NCBI RefSeq assembly: GCF_000745015.1
Contig: NZ_JQNA01000002.1
Coordinates: 558,001-622,000, forward strand
DNA: 64,000 bases
Direction of reading: 5' to 3'
From: Burkholderia sp. 9120
GTDB lineage: Bacteria; Pseudomonadota; Gammaproteobacteria; Burkholderiales; Burkholderiaceae
Position numbers and translations under genes: made by a program. This document shows, piece after piece, positions 16,675 through 26,103 of this stretch (positions are counted from its first letter, which is position 1; each line of letters opens with the position of its first letter). The notes under the pieces were generated by a model that was given only the letters and a program-made list of their open reading frames with translations, did no database searches and was not told where the DNA came from.

Positions 16675-17123
16675 TCCCGCGTGTCGACTACCTTGGTGAT
16701 TTTCCAGGCGCCATCCACTTTGCGCAGGAACACCACGTTGGTCTTTTTGTCCGTCGATCCAAACGTCACGGGGACAAGCGCCACGTCATCCAGCATGATC
16801 GCCGGGTGAGGAACGATATGCGCCGTCCAGTCAGCTTCGTCGAAGTCCTGGACATTGGTGAAATATTCGGCGTCGCCGGGCAGGCTGCTGGTCTTATATT
16901 GCGTTCTCAGCAGATTAACCGTCGGTTTTGAGACGTATCGATAAATCTCTTTGCTCATTAACGGATATCCGCGATCTTCAGCGTCCTGCCTGATAAACCA
17001 GGCGTAAAACGCTTTGACACTCGCCTCAGGCGACCCCGGTTTTTCCTCCGCAAATGCGGTCGGCAAAAACGAACCTGATGAAAAAATAAAAGCAGTAGTT
17101 AAGAATACCAAGACTTTTCTCAT
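16665..17123 (-). CDS. Secreted protein, probable periplasmic immunity protein for the adjacent amidase
   Basis: The 152-residue product has a clear signal peptide ([20 protein letters not shown], cleavage near AFA-EE). The mature domain of about 125 residues resembles DUF3828-type immunity proteins: [20 protein letters not shown], then [20 protein letters not shown] and the final [21 protein letters not shown]. It starts 7 bp after the amidase stop, with GAGGAA before the ATG. Periplasmic location, position and size fit an immunity protein that protects against peptidoglycan cleavage. The role is inferred from context, not from a named family match. Confidence 0.7.
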   Translation of the reverse strand: MRKVLVFLTTAFIFSSGSFLPTAFAEEKPGSPEASVKAFYAWFIRQDAEDRGYPLMSKEIYRYVSKPTVNLLRTQYKTSSLPGDAEYFTNVQDFDEADWTAHIVPHPAIMLDDVALVPVTFGSTDKKTNVVFLRKVDGAWKITKVVDTRDYK

Positions 17124-17130
17124 CGATTCC

Positions 17131-17496
17131 TCAGTCGTGTCGATACATCTTGTAGCGCGGCTGCGCTGTGCGATACGCTGGACCCGGATAAAAACCATGC
17201 AGCTGTCTGAAGTCGGATATCCATATCTGTCCGTCGTACATCGCCATATGACCGTCATCATGCCCGGCGATCGGCTGGATCACAATTACATCGCCTTTTT
17301 TCGGCACTCCGCGCAATACAGGGTAAAACCCGGCACAGACGAGGGATGCACCGTAATTGTATGCGGAATGCGTGTGTATCAACATAATGCCGCCGCGTTG
17401 AATCGCTTCGCGGACATATCGAGCACAGCGGCCGTGACTAGTTGCTTCTGCATGCGATTGCAAGTAGATCACCGCAGCCGATTTATCCCAAGGCAT
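17131..17496 (-). CDS. Papain-fold (CHAP/NlpC-P60-like) peptidoglycan amidase, probable interbacterial effector
   Basis: A 121-residue protein without a signal peptide. It shows Cys24 in SHGRCARYVREAI, the strand region KKGDVIVIQPIAGHDDGHMAMYDG with His83, and Asp95 in IWISDF, a likely Cys-His-Asp triad. The end GPAYRTAQPRYKMYRHD is typical of small T6SS-associated amidases. GAGGG lies 8 nt before ATG 17496. The absence of a secretion signal, together with a secreted partner downstream, fits an exported effector with its own immunity gene. No VgrG, Hcp or PAAR gene is adjacent. Confidence 0.75.
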   Translation of the reverse strand: MPWDKSAAVIYLQSHAEATSHGRCARYVREAIQRGGIMLIHTHSAYNYGASLVCAGFYPVLRGVPKKGDVIVIQPIAGHDDGHMAMYDGQIWISDFRQLHGFYPGPAYRTAQPRYKMYRHD

Positions 17497-18213
17497 TCAA
17501 GCGCCCTCACAGTTGAAAGCTGAATGCTAACGCGCCATGGGATCGCAGGTGGTTACTGTGACATCTTTTGACAAAATCAGCGGCATTTCATACACCAACC
17601 AAACAAATAGATAGCAAATATTATATATAATCACCCATCATAATAATAAAAAAGTGATAAGTGACGACTAACATCAAAACCAGAAATACAGACGGACTCG
17701 AAAAAATGCCGGAATTAATTGATTCCGTCAGCACCGCAAGCAGCCCTCTTCGTCCCTGATGCGCCGTCTGGCCACCCACCATCGCTTCTGCGACAGCAGC
17801 GGCCAACAGCCGACACCGTTGCCCCGCAAGATCCCAAGCGACCAACGCCCGCGCGCCGCCATCCAACGATCTCCTGCCATCAGGCACAACACGGAGAAAC
17901 AGCCCGCCCGCATCCGCAATATACTTATCGCTACAACTCGCGCCGCCCGTTTGATGATTCAATACCCGAGCTTCATCGTCGCAGCCCCGCGAAAATTTTC
18001 GTGTTACCGTTTATGCAAGCTTTCCGGCGCGCCCCGCTGCCGACCGGCCATGCGAAACGATTGATTGACCAGGCAACACCCGCGCTGGCGCCGACAGACA
18101 GTCAGCCGGGAAGAATCAGGCCGAATCCGGATCCGTCGCCTACCGAGCCACGGGTCATGAGCCGCAAGGCTCGCCGGGTTTGCATTACCAGAGACGCTTC
18201 GAGAGCTGCCAAC
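17497..18213. other. AT-rich to mixed intergenic segment between the amidase gene and bpt
   Basis: About 700 bp without a supported gene. The part at 17570-17720 is strikingly AT-rich for this genome and includes TATAAT on the minus strand (17620-17625) without a clear -35; it probably drives the amidase/immunity pair. The part from 17719 is open in the bpt frame but does not look coding, and it presumably carries the bpt promoter. Confidence 0.55.
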
Positions 18214-19035
18214 GTGACTCATCCCAACGAGCTGCCTCTTTCACCGCTTTCCGCGCTGCAATTTTATGCAACGGCGCCCTATCCCTGCAGCTATCTGGAT
18301 GGCCGCATCGCGCGCTCGCAGGTCGCCACGCCCAGCCACCTGATCAATTCCGACGTCTACACCGATCTCGTCAAGGCCGGCTTCCGGCGTTCAGGCGTGT
18401 TCACCTACCGCCCGTATTGCGACGGCTGTCGCGCCTGCGTGCCGGTGCGCGTGCCGGTCGACCAGTTCGAGCCGAACCGCACCCAGCGCCGCGTCTGGAA
18501 AAAGCATGGCCAGTTGATCGCGACCGTCGCGCCGCTGCACTACGACGAAGAACACTACGCGCTCTATATGCGCTATCAATCCGCGCGGCATGCGGGCGGC
18601 GGCATGGACCGCGACAGCCGCGACCAGTACGAACAGTTCCTGCTGCAAAGCCGGATCAACTCGCGGCTGGTCGAGTTTCGCGAACCGTGGCCGGATCAAC
18701 CTGACGTGCCCGGCATTCTGCGCATGATCAGCATGATCGATATCCTCGGCGACGGACTTTCGTCGGTCTATACGTTTTTCGAGCCCGGCCTGGAGCACAC
18801 CAGCTTCGGCACCTACAACATCTACTGGCAGATCGAACAGGCGCGCAGCCTGAAGCTGCCGTACGTGTATCTCGGCTACTGGATCCGCGAAAGCCCGAAG
18901 ATGGCGTACAAGGCGAATTTCCGGCCGCTCGAAGGCTTGATCGACGGTGCGTGGCACGTGCTCGACCCAGACAGCATCGACTTGCCGCCCGTCGATCTGG
19001 CGATCCACGGCCGGCGCGGACCGCTGCGGCCCTGA
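18214..19035 (+). CDS. bpt: Aspartate/glutamate leucyltransferase (bacterial Bpt, ATE family)
   Basis: This 273-residue enzyme transfers Leu to N-terminal Asp or Glu and is the second N-end-rule transferase of proteobacteria. Signatures are [20 protein letters not shown], the Cys-rich site [35 protein letters not shown] and [20 protein letters not shown]. The GTG at 18214 gives the start seen in relatives ([13 protein letters not shown]), with GAGAG upstream. The frame is open for 500 bp further upstream, but that part does not resemble the family. Confidence 0.94.
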   Translation: MTHPNELPLSPLSALQFYATAPYPCSYLDGRIARSQVATPSHLINSDVYTDLVKAGFRRSGVFTYRPYCDGCRACVPVRVPVDQFEPNRTQRRVWKKHGQLIATVAPLHYDEEHYALYMRYQSARHAGGGMDRDSRDQYEQFLLQSRINSRLVEFREPWPDQPDVPGILRMISMIDILGDGLSSVYTFFEPGLEHTSFGTYNIYWQIEQARSLKLPYVYLGYWIRESPKMAYKANFRPLEGLIDGAWHVLDPDSIDLPPVDLAIHGRRGPLRP

Positions 19036-19205
19036 TCCTGCCAGCGGGTTAAGGCCCGGAGTACACCTCCGGCTCCGCCCGAGTTACGCACCCGGGAACG
19101 CCAAACCCGCACCCCACCCTTCGCTCCGCTTTCAATCAATCTCATTAAAGCCTCAAAGCCGTTAAAATGGAGGGTTCCCATTTTCCGGCCGCCCGGCTTC
19201 GTCCC

Positions 19206-20228
19206 GTGTTCAGTTCCCTCTACCCGCTTGTACGCGCCCAACTCTTTCGCATGGACGCGGAAGACGCTCATCACCTGACCTTGCGCATCCTCGGCGCCGC
19301 TGGCCGTACCGGCCTCGCGGGCGCGCTCGCGCCGCGCGTCCCGGATGCGCCGCGCACCGTGATGGGGCTGACGTTCCGCAACCCGGTCGGGCTCGCCGCG
19401 GGGCTCGATAAAGACGGCGCGTGCATCGACGGTCTGGCCGCGCTCGGTTTCGGTTTCATCGAAGTGGGCACGGTCACGCCGCGCGCGCAGCCGGGCAATC
19501 CGCGGCCGCGCATGTTCCGTCTGCCGCAGGCGAACGCGGTGATCAACCGGATGGGCTTCAACAATGCGGGCGTCGACCAGTTCGTGAAGAACGTGCAGGC
19601 CGCGCGCTATCGCGGCACGCTCGGGCTGAACATCGGCAAGAACGCCGACACGCCGATCGAACGCGCCGCCGAAGACTACCTGTACTGCCTCGAACGCGTG
19701 TACCCGTTCGCGAGCTACGTGACGGTGAACATCTCGTCGCCGAATACGAAGAACCTGCGCCAGTTGCAAGGCGCGGGCGAACTCGACGCGCTGCTCGCGG
19801 CGCTCAAGGACAAGCAGCAGCGTCTCGCGGACCTGCACGGCAAGTTGGTGCCGCTCGCGCTGAAAATCGCGCCGGACCTCGACGACGAGCAGATCAAGTC
19901 GATCGCCGACACGCTGTTGCGCCACCGGTTCGAAGGCGTGATCGCCACCAACACCACGCTGTCGCGCACCGCGGTGGCCGGCATGCAATACGGCGACGAA
20001 GCCGGCGGCCTGTCGGGCAAGCCGGTGTTCGACGCGTCGAACGAGGTGATCCGCAAGCTGCGCGCCGAAGTGGGCGACACGGTGCCGATCATCGGCGTCG
20101 GCGGGATTTTCTCGGGCGATGACGCGCGCGCCAAGCTGGCGGCCGGGGCGTCGCTGGTGCAGCTTTACACCGGCTTTATTTACCGTGGCCCGGCGCTCGT
20201 GGCCGAATGCGCGCAGGCGTTGCGTTAA
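19206..20228 (+). CDS. pyrD: Dihydroorotate dehydrogenase (quinone), class 2
   Basis: A 340-residue FMN enzyme of pyrimidine synthesis that passes electrons to ubiquinone at the inner membrane. The class 2 N-terminal membrane helix [20 protein letters not shown] is present, followed by [47 protein letters not shown], the catalytic-Ser loop [14 protein letters not shown], and [20 protein letters not shown] chose GTG 19206 (MFSSLYPL-type start); ATG 19167 would add 13 residues not expected in the family. Confidence 0.97.
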   Translation: MFSSLYPLVRAQLFRMDAEDAHHLTLRILGAAGRTGLAGALAPRVPDAPRTVMGLTFRNPVGLAAGLDKDGACIDGLAALGFGFIEVGTVTPRAQPGNPRPRMFRLPQANAVINRMGFNNAGVDQFVKNVQAARYRGTLGLNIGKNADTPIERAAEDYLYCLERVYPFASYVTVNISSPNTKNLRQLQGAGELDALLAALKDKQQRLADLHGKLVPLALKIAPDLDDEQIKSIADTLLRHRFEGVIATNTTLSRTAVAGMQYGDEAGGLSGKPVFDASNEVIRKLRAEVGDTVPIIGVGGIFSGDDARAKLAAGASLVQLYTGFIYRGPALVAECAQALR

Positions 20229-20397
20229 GCGGCCATGACGACGGCGGTGGCGCGGACCTCAAGTCCGTTCATACCGCCCTCGCTATCCATGCAATCCGCA
20301 TGGGAATATAGACATAAACAAACAGTATTTAGGTTTCGATAGTCTGCTTTGTTATGCTTTCGTCTGTTAAAACGCCAGACGAACAAAAAGGTACAGG

Positions 20398-21192
20398 ATG
20401 AAATTGGGCTTGCTGAAAAAGCTTCTGGTCGCCGGTCTGATCGGCGCGTCGTTCACCGCCGTCGCCGCGCACGCGGACGATCTGCTCGACCAGGTCAAAC
20501 AGCGCGGCACGTTGCGCATCGGCCTGGAAGGCACCTTCCCGCCATTCAACTCGAAAACGCCGTCGGGCGAACTGGTCGGCTACGACGTCGACGTCGCCAA
20601 AGCGGTCGCGGCCAAGCTCGGCGTGAAGCCGGAATTCGTCACGACGGAGTGGAGCGGGATCATCGCCGGTTTGCAGGCGGGCAAGTTCGACGTGATCGCC
20701 AACCAGGTCGGCATTACGGATGCGCGCAAGCAGGTGCTCGACTTCTCGCCGGCTTACACGTACTCGGCCGCGCAGTTGATCCAGCGTAAGGACGACACGC
20801 GCCAGTTCAAGTCGCTCGACGACCTGAAGGGCAAGAAGCTCGGCGTCGCGCTGGGCACGAACTACATGGACATGGCCAAGGCCGTGCCGGGCATCGACGT
20901 GAAGACGTATCCGGGCGCGCCCGAGTACCTGCGCGATCTGGCCGCCGGCCGTCTGGACGCGGCGCTCAACGACCGTCTGATGCTCGCGTATCTGATGAAG
21001 AACTCGCAGTTGCCGCTGCGCAGCGGCGCGAACGTCGGCGCGGGCAACCCGTCGGGCATTCCGTTCAAGAAGGGCAATCCGAAGTTCGCCAAGGCGATCG
21101 ACGACGCGATGAACCAGCTCGAAGCGGACGGTACGTTCGCGAAGATCTCGGACAAGTGGTTCGGTATCGACGTCAGCAAGCCGATCAAGTAA
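20398..21192 (+). CDS. Amino-acid ABC transporter substrate-binding protein (cystine-type)
   Basis: A 264-residue periplasmic binding protein (SBP_bac_3). The signal peptide is cleaved after AHA (about residue 26), followed by GTLRIGLEGTFPPFNSKTPS, LVGYDVDVAKAVAAKLG, EWSGIIAGLQAGKFDVIANQ and ISDKWFGIDVSKP. The pattern is closest to cystine/cysteine binders (FliY/TcyA), but the ligand is inferred. AAAGG is placed before the ATG. A perfect terminator hairpin separates it from the permease gene. Confidence 0.9.
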   Translation: MKLGLLKKLLVAGLIGASFTAVAAHADDLLDQVKQRGTLRIGLEGTFPPFNSKTPSGELVGYDVDVAKAVAAKLGVKPEFVTTEWSGIIAGLQAGKFDVIANQVGITDARKQVLDFSPAYTYSAAQLIQRKDDTRQFKSLDDLKGKKLGVALGTNYMDMAKAVPGIDVKTYPGAPEYLRDLAAGRLDAALNDRLMLAYLMKNSQLPLRSGANVGAGNPSGIPFKKGNPKFAKAIDDAMNQLEADGTFAKISDKWFGIDVSKPIK

Positions 21193-21210
21193 GCGGCGCT
21201 GCGTGAAACG

Positions 21211-21247
21211 AAGGGCGGCATCGTGATCGATGCCGCCCTTCGCTTTT
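21211..21247 (+). terminator. Terminator or attenuator between binding-protein and permease genes
   Basis: A 13-bp perfect stem (21211-21223 with 21228-21240) has a 4-nt loop and is followed by CGCTTTTT. It would make the binding protein far more abundant than the permease. Confidence 0.88.
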
Positions 21248-21366
21248 TGCACCACGCCTGAAAATCCGCCGACGTTTATGATGTGCGCTTTGCGCGTCAA
21301 CCCCGACGGCAATCCGACGGCACCCCGACGCCAACCTCACGCCAACCCGACCCGACGCCCTCGCTC

Positions 21367-22026
21367 ATGTCCACCACTTCCCTGCTCGTCCAATCGCTTC
21401 CTGTGCTTGCACAGGGCGCCGTCCTGACGGTCAAGTTCGCGGTTCTGTCGATGTTCTTCGGCCTGCTGGCCGGCGCCGTGCTCGCGTTGATGGGCGTGAG
21501 CCACAACCGCGTGCTGAAGTGGCTCGCGCGCATCTACGTCAGCGTGATGCGCGGCACGCCGCTGCTGGTGCAGATCTTCGTGATTTACTACGGCTTGCCG
21601 AGCTTCGGCATTTCGCTCGATCCCACGCCGGCCGGCGTGATCGCGCTGTCGGCGAACGTCGCGGCGTATCTGTCGGAGAGCATGCGCGGTGCGATACTGG
21701 GCATTCACAACGGCCAATGGCTAGCCGCGTACAGCCTCGGTCTCTCACGCCGCCAGACGCTGCGTTATGTGATCGCACCGCAGGCGCTGCGCATTGCCGT
21801 GCCGAGTCTGTCGAACAGTTTGATCAGCCTGATCAAGGACACGTCGCTGGTGTCGGTGATTACCGTCACCGAACTGCTGCGCAGCGCACAGGAAATCATC
21901 GCGTCGACCTATCAGCCGCTGCCGTTGTATCTGGCCGCGGCCGCGGTCTACTGGGTGTTGTGTCAACTGCTCGAAGGGGTGCAGCGCTGGTACGAACGAC
22001 GCCTCGCGCTGCCGTCGCGCAACTGA
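21367..22026 (+). CDS. Amino-acid ABC transporter permease (HisM/YecS-type)
   Basis: A 219-residue membrane protein with the polar amino-acid permease features: TVKFAVLSMFFGLLAGAVLA, SVMRGTPLLVQIFVIYYGLP, AAYLSESMRGAILGIHNGQW, the coupling-loop segment ALRIAVPSLSNSLISLIKDT and SLVSVITVTELLRSAQEI. The start ATG 21367 fits the family. No ATP-binding gene follows; the next gene is lepB on the other strand. The transporter must borrow an ATPase encoded elsewhere. Confidence 0.92.
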   Translation: MSTTSLLVQSLPVLAQGAVLTVKFAVLSMFFGLLAGAVLALMGVSHNRVLKWLARIYVSVMRGTPLLVQIFVIYYGLPSFGISLDPTPAGVIALSANVAAYLSESMRGAILGIHNGQWLAAYSLGLSRRQTLRYVIAPQALRIAVPSLSNSLISLIKDTSLVSVITVTELLRSAQEIIASTYQPLPLYLAAAAVYWVLCQLLEGVQRWYERRLALPSRN

Positions 22027-22102
22027 GCATCCGCTTCAAGCATCCTGCGGTGCGTCCTGAAGTGAATCCTGCAGCGAGTCCGGAAAATCGCCCGGCTCGC
22101 GT

Positions 22103-22804
22103 CTAGCGGCTCGCGAGCGGCGCAGCGTGCGGATCCAGCGCAGCACCAAAGCGCTCGAATCGCGGCGCGTAGTAGTGGTCCGGGTCGAGCGAGAACGCCA
22201 CGTGACGCGTGCGGCCCATCAACTCCTTGCGCGGAAAGAAACCGAAGTAACGCGAGTCGGCGCTGTCGTCGCGATTGTCGCCGAGCATCAGATACTCGCC
22301 CGGCGGCACCGTTACCGGCCCAAACGAATTGCGCGGGCTGGGTGCGTCGGGCGCGAGCCGCATTGTGTGCGTGACGCCGTCGAAGCGCTCGGTCAGATAA
22401 TCGCCCGGCGAGGTCGCATCGCCCGGCAGCGGCTTCAGCTTCAGCGGCTGGTAATCGGCGCGCACGCCGTTCACGTACAGCACGTTGTCGCGCATCGCCA
22501 CGCGGTCGCCCGGCACGCCGATCAAACGCTTGACGATCAACTCATGCGCGGCCGACGAATCGATCGTAACGATATCGCCGCGCTGCGGATCATGCAGATG
22601 CGCGATCGTAATGTGCGTGAGCGGCACGCGCAGATCATAGGCCATCTTGTCGACAAAAATCCGGTCGCCTTCGCGGATCGTCGGCAGCATCGAGCCGCTC
22701 GGCACGACGTTCCAGTCGGCCACGGCGCTGCGAAACAGCACCATCAAGAACAGAAACGCGACGAGGCTCTTGTTGTCGCGCCACAATTTTCCAAGCATGC
22801 GCAT
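22103..22804 (-). CDS. lepB: Signal peptidase I
   Basis: A 233-residue membrane serine-lysine protease that removes Sec/Tat signal peptides. One N-terminal membrane helix (LVAFLFLMVLFRSAVADW) precedes the catalytic PSGSMLPT (Ser38) and ELIVKRLIGVPGD (Lys92), and GEYLMLGDNRDDSADSRYFG follows. Compared with the usual lepB (about 297 residues, two membrane helices, next to lepA), it is short and isolated, so it may be a second copy. Confidence 0.92.
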   Translation of the reverse strand: MRMLGKLWRDNKSLVAFLFLMVLFRSAVADWNVVPSGSMLPTIREGDRIFVDKMAYDLRVPLTHITIAHLHDPQRGDIVTIDSSAAHELIVKRLIGVPGDRVAMRDNVLYVNGVRADYQPLKLKPLPGDATSPGDYLTERFDGVTHTMRLAPDAPSPRNSFGPVTVPPGEYLMLGDNRDDSADSRYFGFFPRKELMGRTRHVAFSLDPDHYYAPRFERFGAALDPHAAPLASR

Positions 22805-22919
22805 GGCAAGCGGCTCCAGTGGAAGGTGTTCGAAAGCTGCGGGCCGACGGCGCTATCGAACGCGCGGCGTGGCCCGCGCAAATCGTACCACCGCCTCGGC
22901 GAGCCACGCGGCGCAGCCC

Positions 22920-23939
22920 TCACTCCCCCGCGAACTTCAGCCCCAGCGCCGCGCGCGCGGCGTCGGCCATCGCGATCATTTGCACCGACGTGCTGTGCGG
23001 CATCAGCGGGCTCTCCAGTTGCCCCGCACGAATCAGCTCGCAGAAATGCGCGGTCTCGTAGTTCAGGCCGCCGCCTTCGAACGGCTCGTCGAGTTCGACC
23101 ACGCGCCCATCGGCGTAACGGATCGTGGCGCGCGACGGATTCCACCACGGCTCGTGAATCGTCACATGGCCGCCTTTGGCCATGAGCAGCGCGTCGCCCT
23201 TGCCGTGCAGATCGAGTCCGCAGAACAACTGCGCGATACCGCGCTCGTGCTGGCTGTTCAGACTCGCGAACAGATCGACGCCGGTGACTCCGAGCCGCCC
23301 GAGCGTCTGCACCTCACGCGGCGCGCCCAGCCAGTCGACCGCGAGAAAGATCTCATAGATGCCGATATCGAGCAGCGCGCCGCCCGCATGCTCGAACGAC
23401 AGCGACGGATGATCGTCCGGCACACCCGGCACCGAACAGCCGGCGCGTACGAGTCCCACCTCGCCGATCGGCTCGGCCGTTAGATGCGCGCGCAACTTTC
23501 TGTAGAGAGGATAGAACGGCGGCTTCATGGCTTCCATGAAGAGCCGTTGCGCGGCGCGCGCGGCCTCGAGCACACGCTCGAGCTGCGGCTGGTTGATCGT
23601 GGCGGGTTTCTCGCACAACACGTGCAGACCGGCTTGCAATGCGGCGATTGCGTAGTCGGCGTGGCTGTCCTGAACGGTCGCGATATAAAGCGCGTCGATG
23701 CCGCTCGCGAGCAGCGCGTCGAAATTCGCGCAGACCTCGCCGCCGAATTCTTCGGCAAAGGCCTGGGCGGGTTCCGCGCGGCGCGACCACAGTGCGCTGA
23801 GTTGCGCGTGCGGCACGAACGCCAGTCCCTGCGCAAAGCGTCGGGCAATCCGGCCGGTGCCGACGATCCCCCAGCGAATCACACGGTCCGTTGAAGATTG
23901 CGGAGTCGCGTTTGCCGCGGATGTTGACGTCGTAGTCAT
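22920..23939 (-). CDS. Gfo/Idh/MocA family oxidoreductase
   Basis: A 339-residue NAD(P)-dependent dehydrogenase. The nucleotide-binding N-terminus reads RWGIVGTGRIARRFAQGL and is followed by CEKPATINQPQLER (the EKP motif with the catalytic lysine). The C-terminal dimerisation/substrate domain carries GGALLDIGIYEI and GGGLNYETAHFCELIRAG. These enzymes act on sugars, inositols or dihydrodiols, and the substrate is not readable. The start MTTTSTS at 23939 was chosen over an upstream M lacking a ribosome site. It lies 142 bp downstream of the GntR regulator on the same strand. Confidence 0.9.
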   Translation of the reverse strand: MTTTSTSAANATPQSSTDRVIRWGIVGTGRIARRFAQGLAFVPHAQLSALWSRRAEPAQAFAEEFGGEVCANFDALLASGIDALYIATVQDSHADYAIAALQAGLHVLCEKPATINQPQLERVLEAARAAQRLFMEAMKPPFYPLYRKLRAHLTAEPIGEVGLVRAGCSVPGVPDDHPSLSFEHAGGALLDIGIYEIFLAVDWLGAPREVQTLGRLGVTGVDLFASLNSQHERGIAQLFCGLDLHGKGDALLMAKGGHVTIHEPWWNPSRATIRYADGRVVELDEPFEGGGLNYETAHFCELIRAGQLESPLMPHSTSVQMIAMADAARAALGLKFAGE

Positions 23940-24081
23940 TGTTTCTTCGAGTCCATGCAGTTCCGAACAGGCGCTATTGTCGCGCATGCCGCTCGCTCAC
24001 GCGTGAACATGAGCTCGCGTCGTTCGTGCTGCCAGGTCGTCGAAGACCATCCGCCTGCCGCCGTCGCGGCAGCGGTTGCGC

Positions 24082-24804
24082 TTATTCGCGCGTGACGGGC
24101 GGTTCGCCGGAAAACTGACCGCCGATTTCTTCCGCCGTGTAATCGATCATCGCGAGCGAGGCGATTTCGGCTTCCTTCGGATCGCGCCGTTCGATCGCGT
24201 CGACCACTCGCCGATGCGAATTCACCGCCGTCTCCCACAGCCCTTCCCGCGTGGTGACGATCGGATTGACCGTCGACAGCGCGCCGCGAATGATCGCCGC
24301 CATCTGCTTGAAGAACTGATTGCCGCTCGCCACCACGATGCGGGTGTGGAACAACTCGTCGGCTTCCTGATAGCCGGGCTCGCCCGGCCGGATCGCCCGG
24401 AACGCCTCGAACGCCTCGCGAATCGCCGCGATATCGGCGGCGCTGCCGCGCGCGGCCGCCTGCGCCGACGCGCGCGGTTCGATCAGAATGCGGAACTCGA
24501 TCACGTCGCGCAGAAACAGCGGATCGGGCTTCGCGCGAAAGCGCCACTGCACGACGTCCTCGTCGATCATCCGCCAATCGCTCATCGGCCGGATGCGCGT
24601 GCCGATCTTCGGCCGCACGTCCAGCATGTCGCGCGCGAGCAGCATCGACAGCGCCTCGCGCATGACGGTGCGGCTGACATCGAACTCCTTCGACAGCACA
24701 TCCTGCGGTGGCAGTATGGCGCCGTACTTCTCTTCGACGATGCCGGTGACCAGTCCGTCCATGACTTTGCTCACCAGCGATCGATCCTTGTTTGCCTGTT
24801 CCAT
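24082..24804 (-). CDS. GntR/FadR-subfamily transcriptional regulator
   Basis: A 240-residue regulator. The winged helix (about residues 10-75) reads ILPPQDVLSKEFDVSRTVMR and EALSMLLARDMLDVRPKIGT. The FadR/FCD C-terminal domain carries the metal/ligand histidine pattern (DELFHTRIVVASGN, NSHRRVVDAIERRD). GGGGAGAG lies 5 nt before ATG 24804. FCD regulators usually respond to organic acids or sugar acids. The neighbouring oxidoreductase is a possible target. Confidence 0.92.
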   Translation of the reverse strand: MEQANKDRSLVSKVMDGLVTGIVEEKYGAILPPQDVLSKEFDVSRTVMREALSMLLARDMLDVRPKIGTRIRPMSDWRMIDEDVVQWRFRAKPDPLFLRDVIEFRILIEPRASAQAAARGSAADIAAIREAFEAFRAIRPGEPGYQEADELFHTRIVVASGNQFFKQMAAIIRGALSTVNPIVTTREGLWETAVNSHRRVVDAIERRDPKEAEIASLAMIDYTAEEIGGQFSGEPPVTRE

Positions 24805-25224
24805 GACACTCTCCCCGAAGCGGTGTTTGCCCCCGCGTAGCCTGTTGATCAAGCGGCCCTCGTGTGTCGTTTTATTGATGCTGCCTGGTTGTTTTACGAT
24901 ACGTTGCTAGCTTCAAAACAGATGCGCCAGTTGGGAAACGTCCTGACAGGGTTATCCCTCTGAAGAATTGTTTCGTCCGTGTAACGCCGCATATTTTGAT
25001 GGGCCATAAGCTTGCGTCCCAAGCGTGCCTGCGTTGCAAAATTTGCATAGTGCGAAGACGCACGTAGCGCAGCGAATTGTCTGACCGACACGGCGCAGTG
25101 GCGCGCCGCTGGCGGAAAGAGACGGGACGGCGTCCGAACCGACACGTTCGGCGCAGACGATGACGGCGCGGCTCGATCGCGCGGCGTGCGCGATCCCGAA
25201 GGGCTCGATCTCAAATGCGCCATC
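24805..25224. other. Intergenic region between the methyltransferase gene and the GntR gene
   Basis: About 420 bp with no supported gene; an open frame at 24894-25298 looks like a shadow. A 13-bp perfect palindrome TGCAAAATTTGCA lies at 25035-25047, some 230 bp upstream of the GntR start. Its role is unknown. Confidence 0.45.
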
Positions 25225-26058
25225 TCAATCGAAGCGACAGGCGGCCAGCGGCTTGTGCGCGATGAAATGAAACCACCACGCGCCGCTGTCTTCGACATCG
25301 TCGGGAATACGGTTGCCTTCGCAACTACCGAACACCGCGTCGCTCTGCAAGCCGACCTGCACGAGTTGGCGGCGCTGCTCGCCGAGCGTCGTATAGACGA
25401 TCACAATGCCGAAGTTGTGGGCGGCCGCGGTCTTCACCGCATAAGCGCCGTAGTCGTGATTCAGCTTCACATGGCGCAGATAGTTCAGCGTGCCGAGTTG
25501 AAAGCGCCGCACGGAAATCAGCGTGCGCCAGCCGAGTTTGAGCGGGTTGGGCGTGAAGTGCGGCAACAGCTGCCAGATATTCTCCAGATAGCCTGGGCCG
25601 CCACGGTTGTGCGACGAGAACAGCACATAGCCGCCCGGTCGCACGACGCGATACATCTCTTCGAGAATGCGCACGCGGTCGTCGTAGTCGACGCAATCGA
25701 TCCCATTCCAGCTGAACTCGGCGAGTCCGTAGTGGCCTGACGGCAACGCCGACATATCGCGCGCGTCCATGTGCCGCAAATCGCGCGTCGGATAGCGCGA
25801 CCTCGCCAGGTCGAGCAGACTCTCGGTGTAGTCGACGCCGGTGTAGTCGTTCGAGATCGCGGTCATCAACGGAATCGTGCGGCCGGTGCCGACGCCGATA
25901 TCGAGCAGCGGCGCGCCGCTGCAACGCGGCGCGAGCCAGCCGAAGGCGGCCTCCTCGCCAGCGTCCGAGAAGGTCTTCTCCTGGGTGAAGACGCGCGCGG
26001 CGTCGGCCGAATTCCACGCAACGCGATTGATGCGATCCAGTTCGGTTTGACGATGCAT
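25225..26058 (-). CDS. Class I SAM-dependent methyltransferase
   Basis: A 277-residue Rossmann-fold methyltransferase. Motif I PLLDIGVGTGRTIPLM is followed by YTGVDYTESLLDLARSRYPT (acidic residue for the SAM ribose), RHMDARDMSALP and EMYRVVRPGGYVLFSSHN. GGGGAGGAG lies before ATG 26058. The gene follows the fused hydrolase gene by 45 bp on the same strand, so it probably modifies a polysaccharide or lipid-linked intermediate of the EPS locus. The acceptor is unknown. Confidence 0.88.
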   Translation of the reverse strand: MHRQTELDRINRVAWNSADAARVFTQEKTFSDAGEEAAFGWLAPRCSGAPLLDIGVGTGRTIPLMTAISNDYTGVDYTESLLDLARSRYPTRDLRHMDARDMSALPSGHYGLAEFSWNGIDCVDYDDRVRILEEMYRVVRPGGYVLFSSHNRGGPGYLENIWQLLPHFTPNPLKLGWRTLISVRRFQLGTLNYLRHVKLNHDYGAYAVKTAAAHNFGIVIVYTTLGEQRRQLVQVGLQSDAVFGSCEGNRIPDDVEDSGAWWFHFIAHKPLAACRFD

Positions 26059-26103
26059 GGCGCTCCTCCCCTGAAGCTCACCTGTGCGGGACGTCCCGCG
26101 CAA

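Noticed and set aside
17719..18213. N-terminal extension of Bpt by 165 codons
   Set aside because: It has Pro/Arg/Thr-rich, non-family composition. GTG 18214 gives the expected N-terminus.
16665..18213. Prophage or IS element explaining the aat-bpt insertion
   Set aside because: No integrase, transposase, terminal inverted repeats or duplicated flanks were found by eye.
24894..25298. 134-codon minus-strand frame upstream of the GntR gene
   Set aside because: It has Ser/Arg-rich shadow-like composition, overlaps the methyltransferase 3' end and has no start signal.
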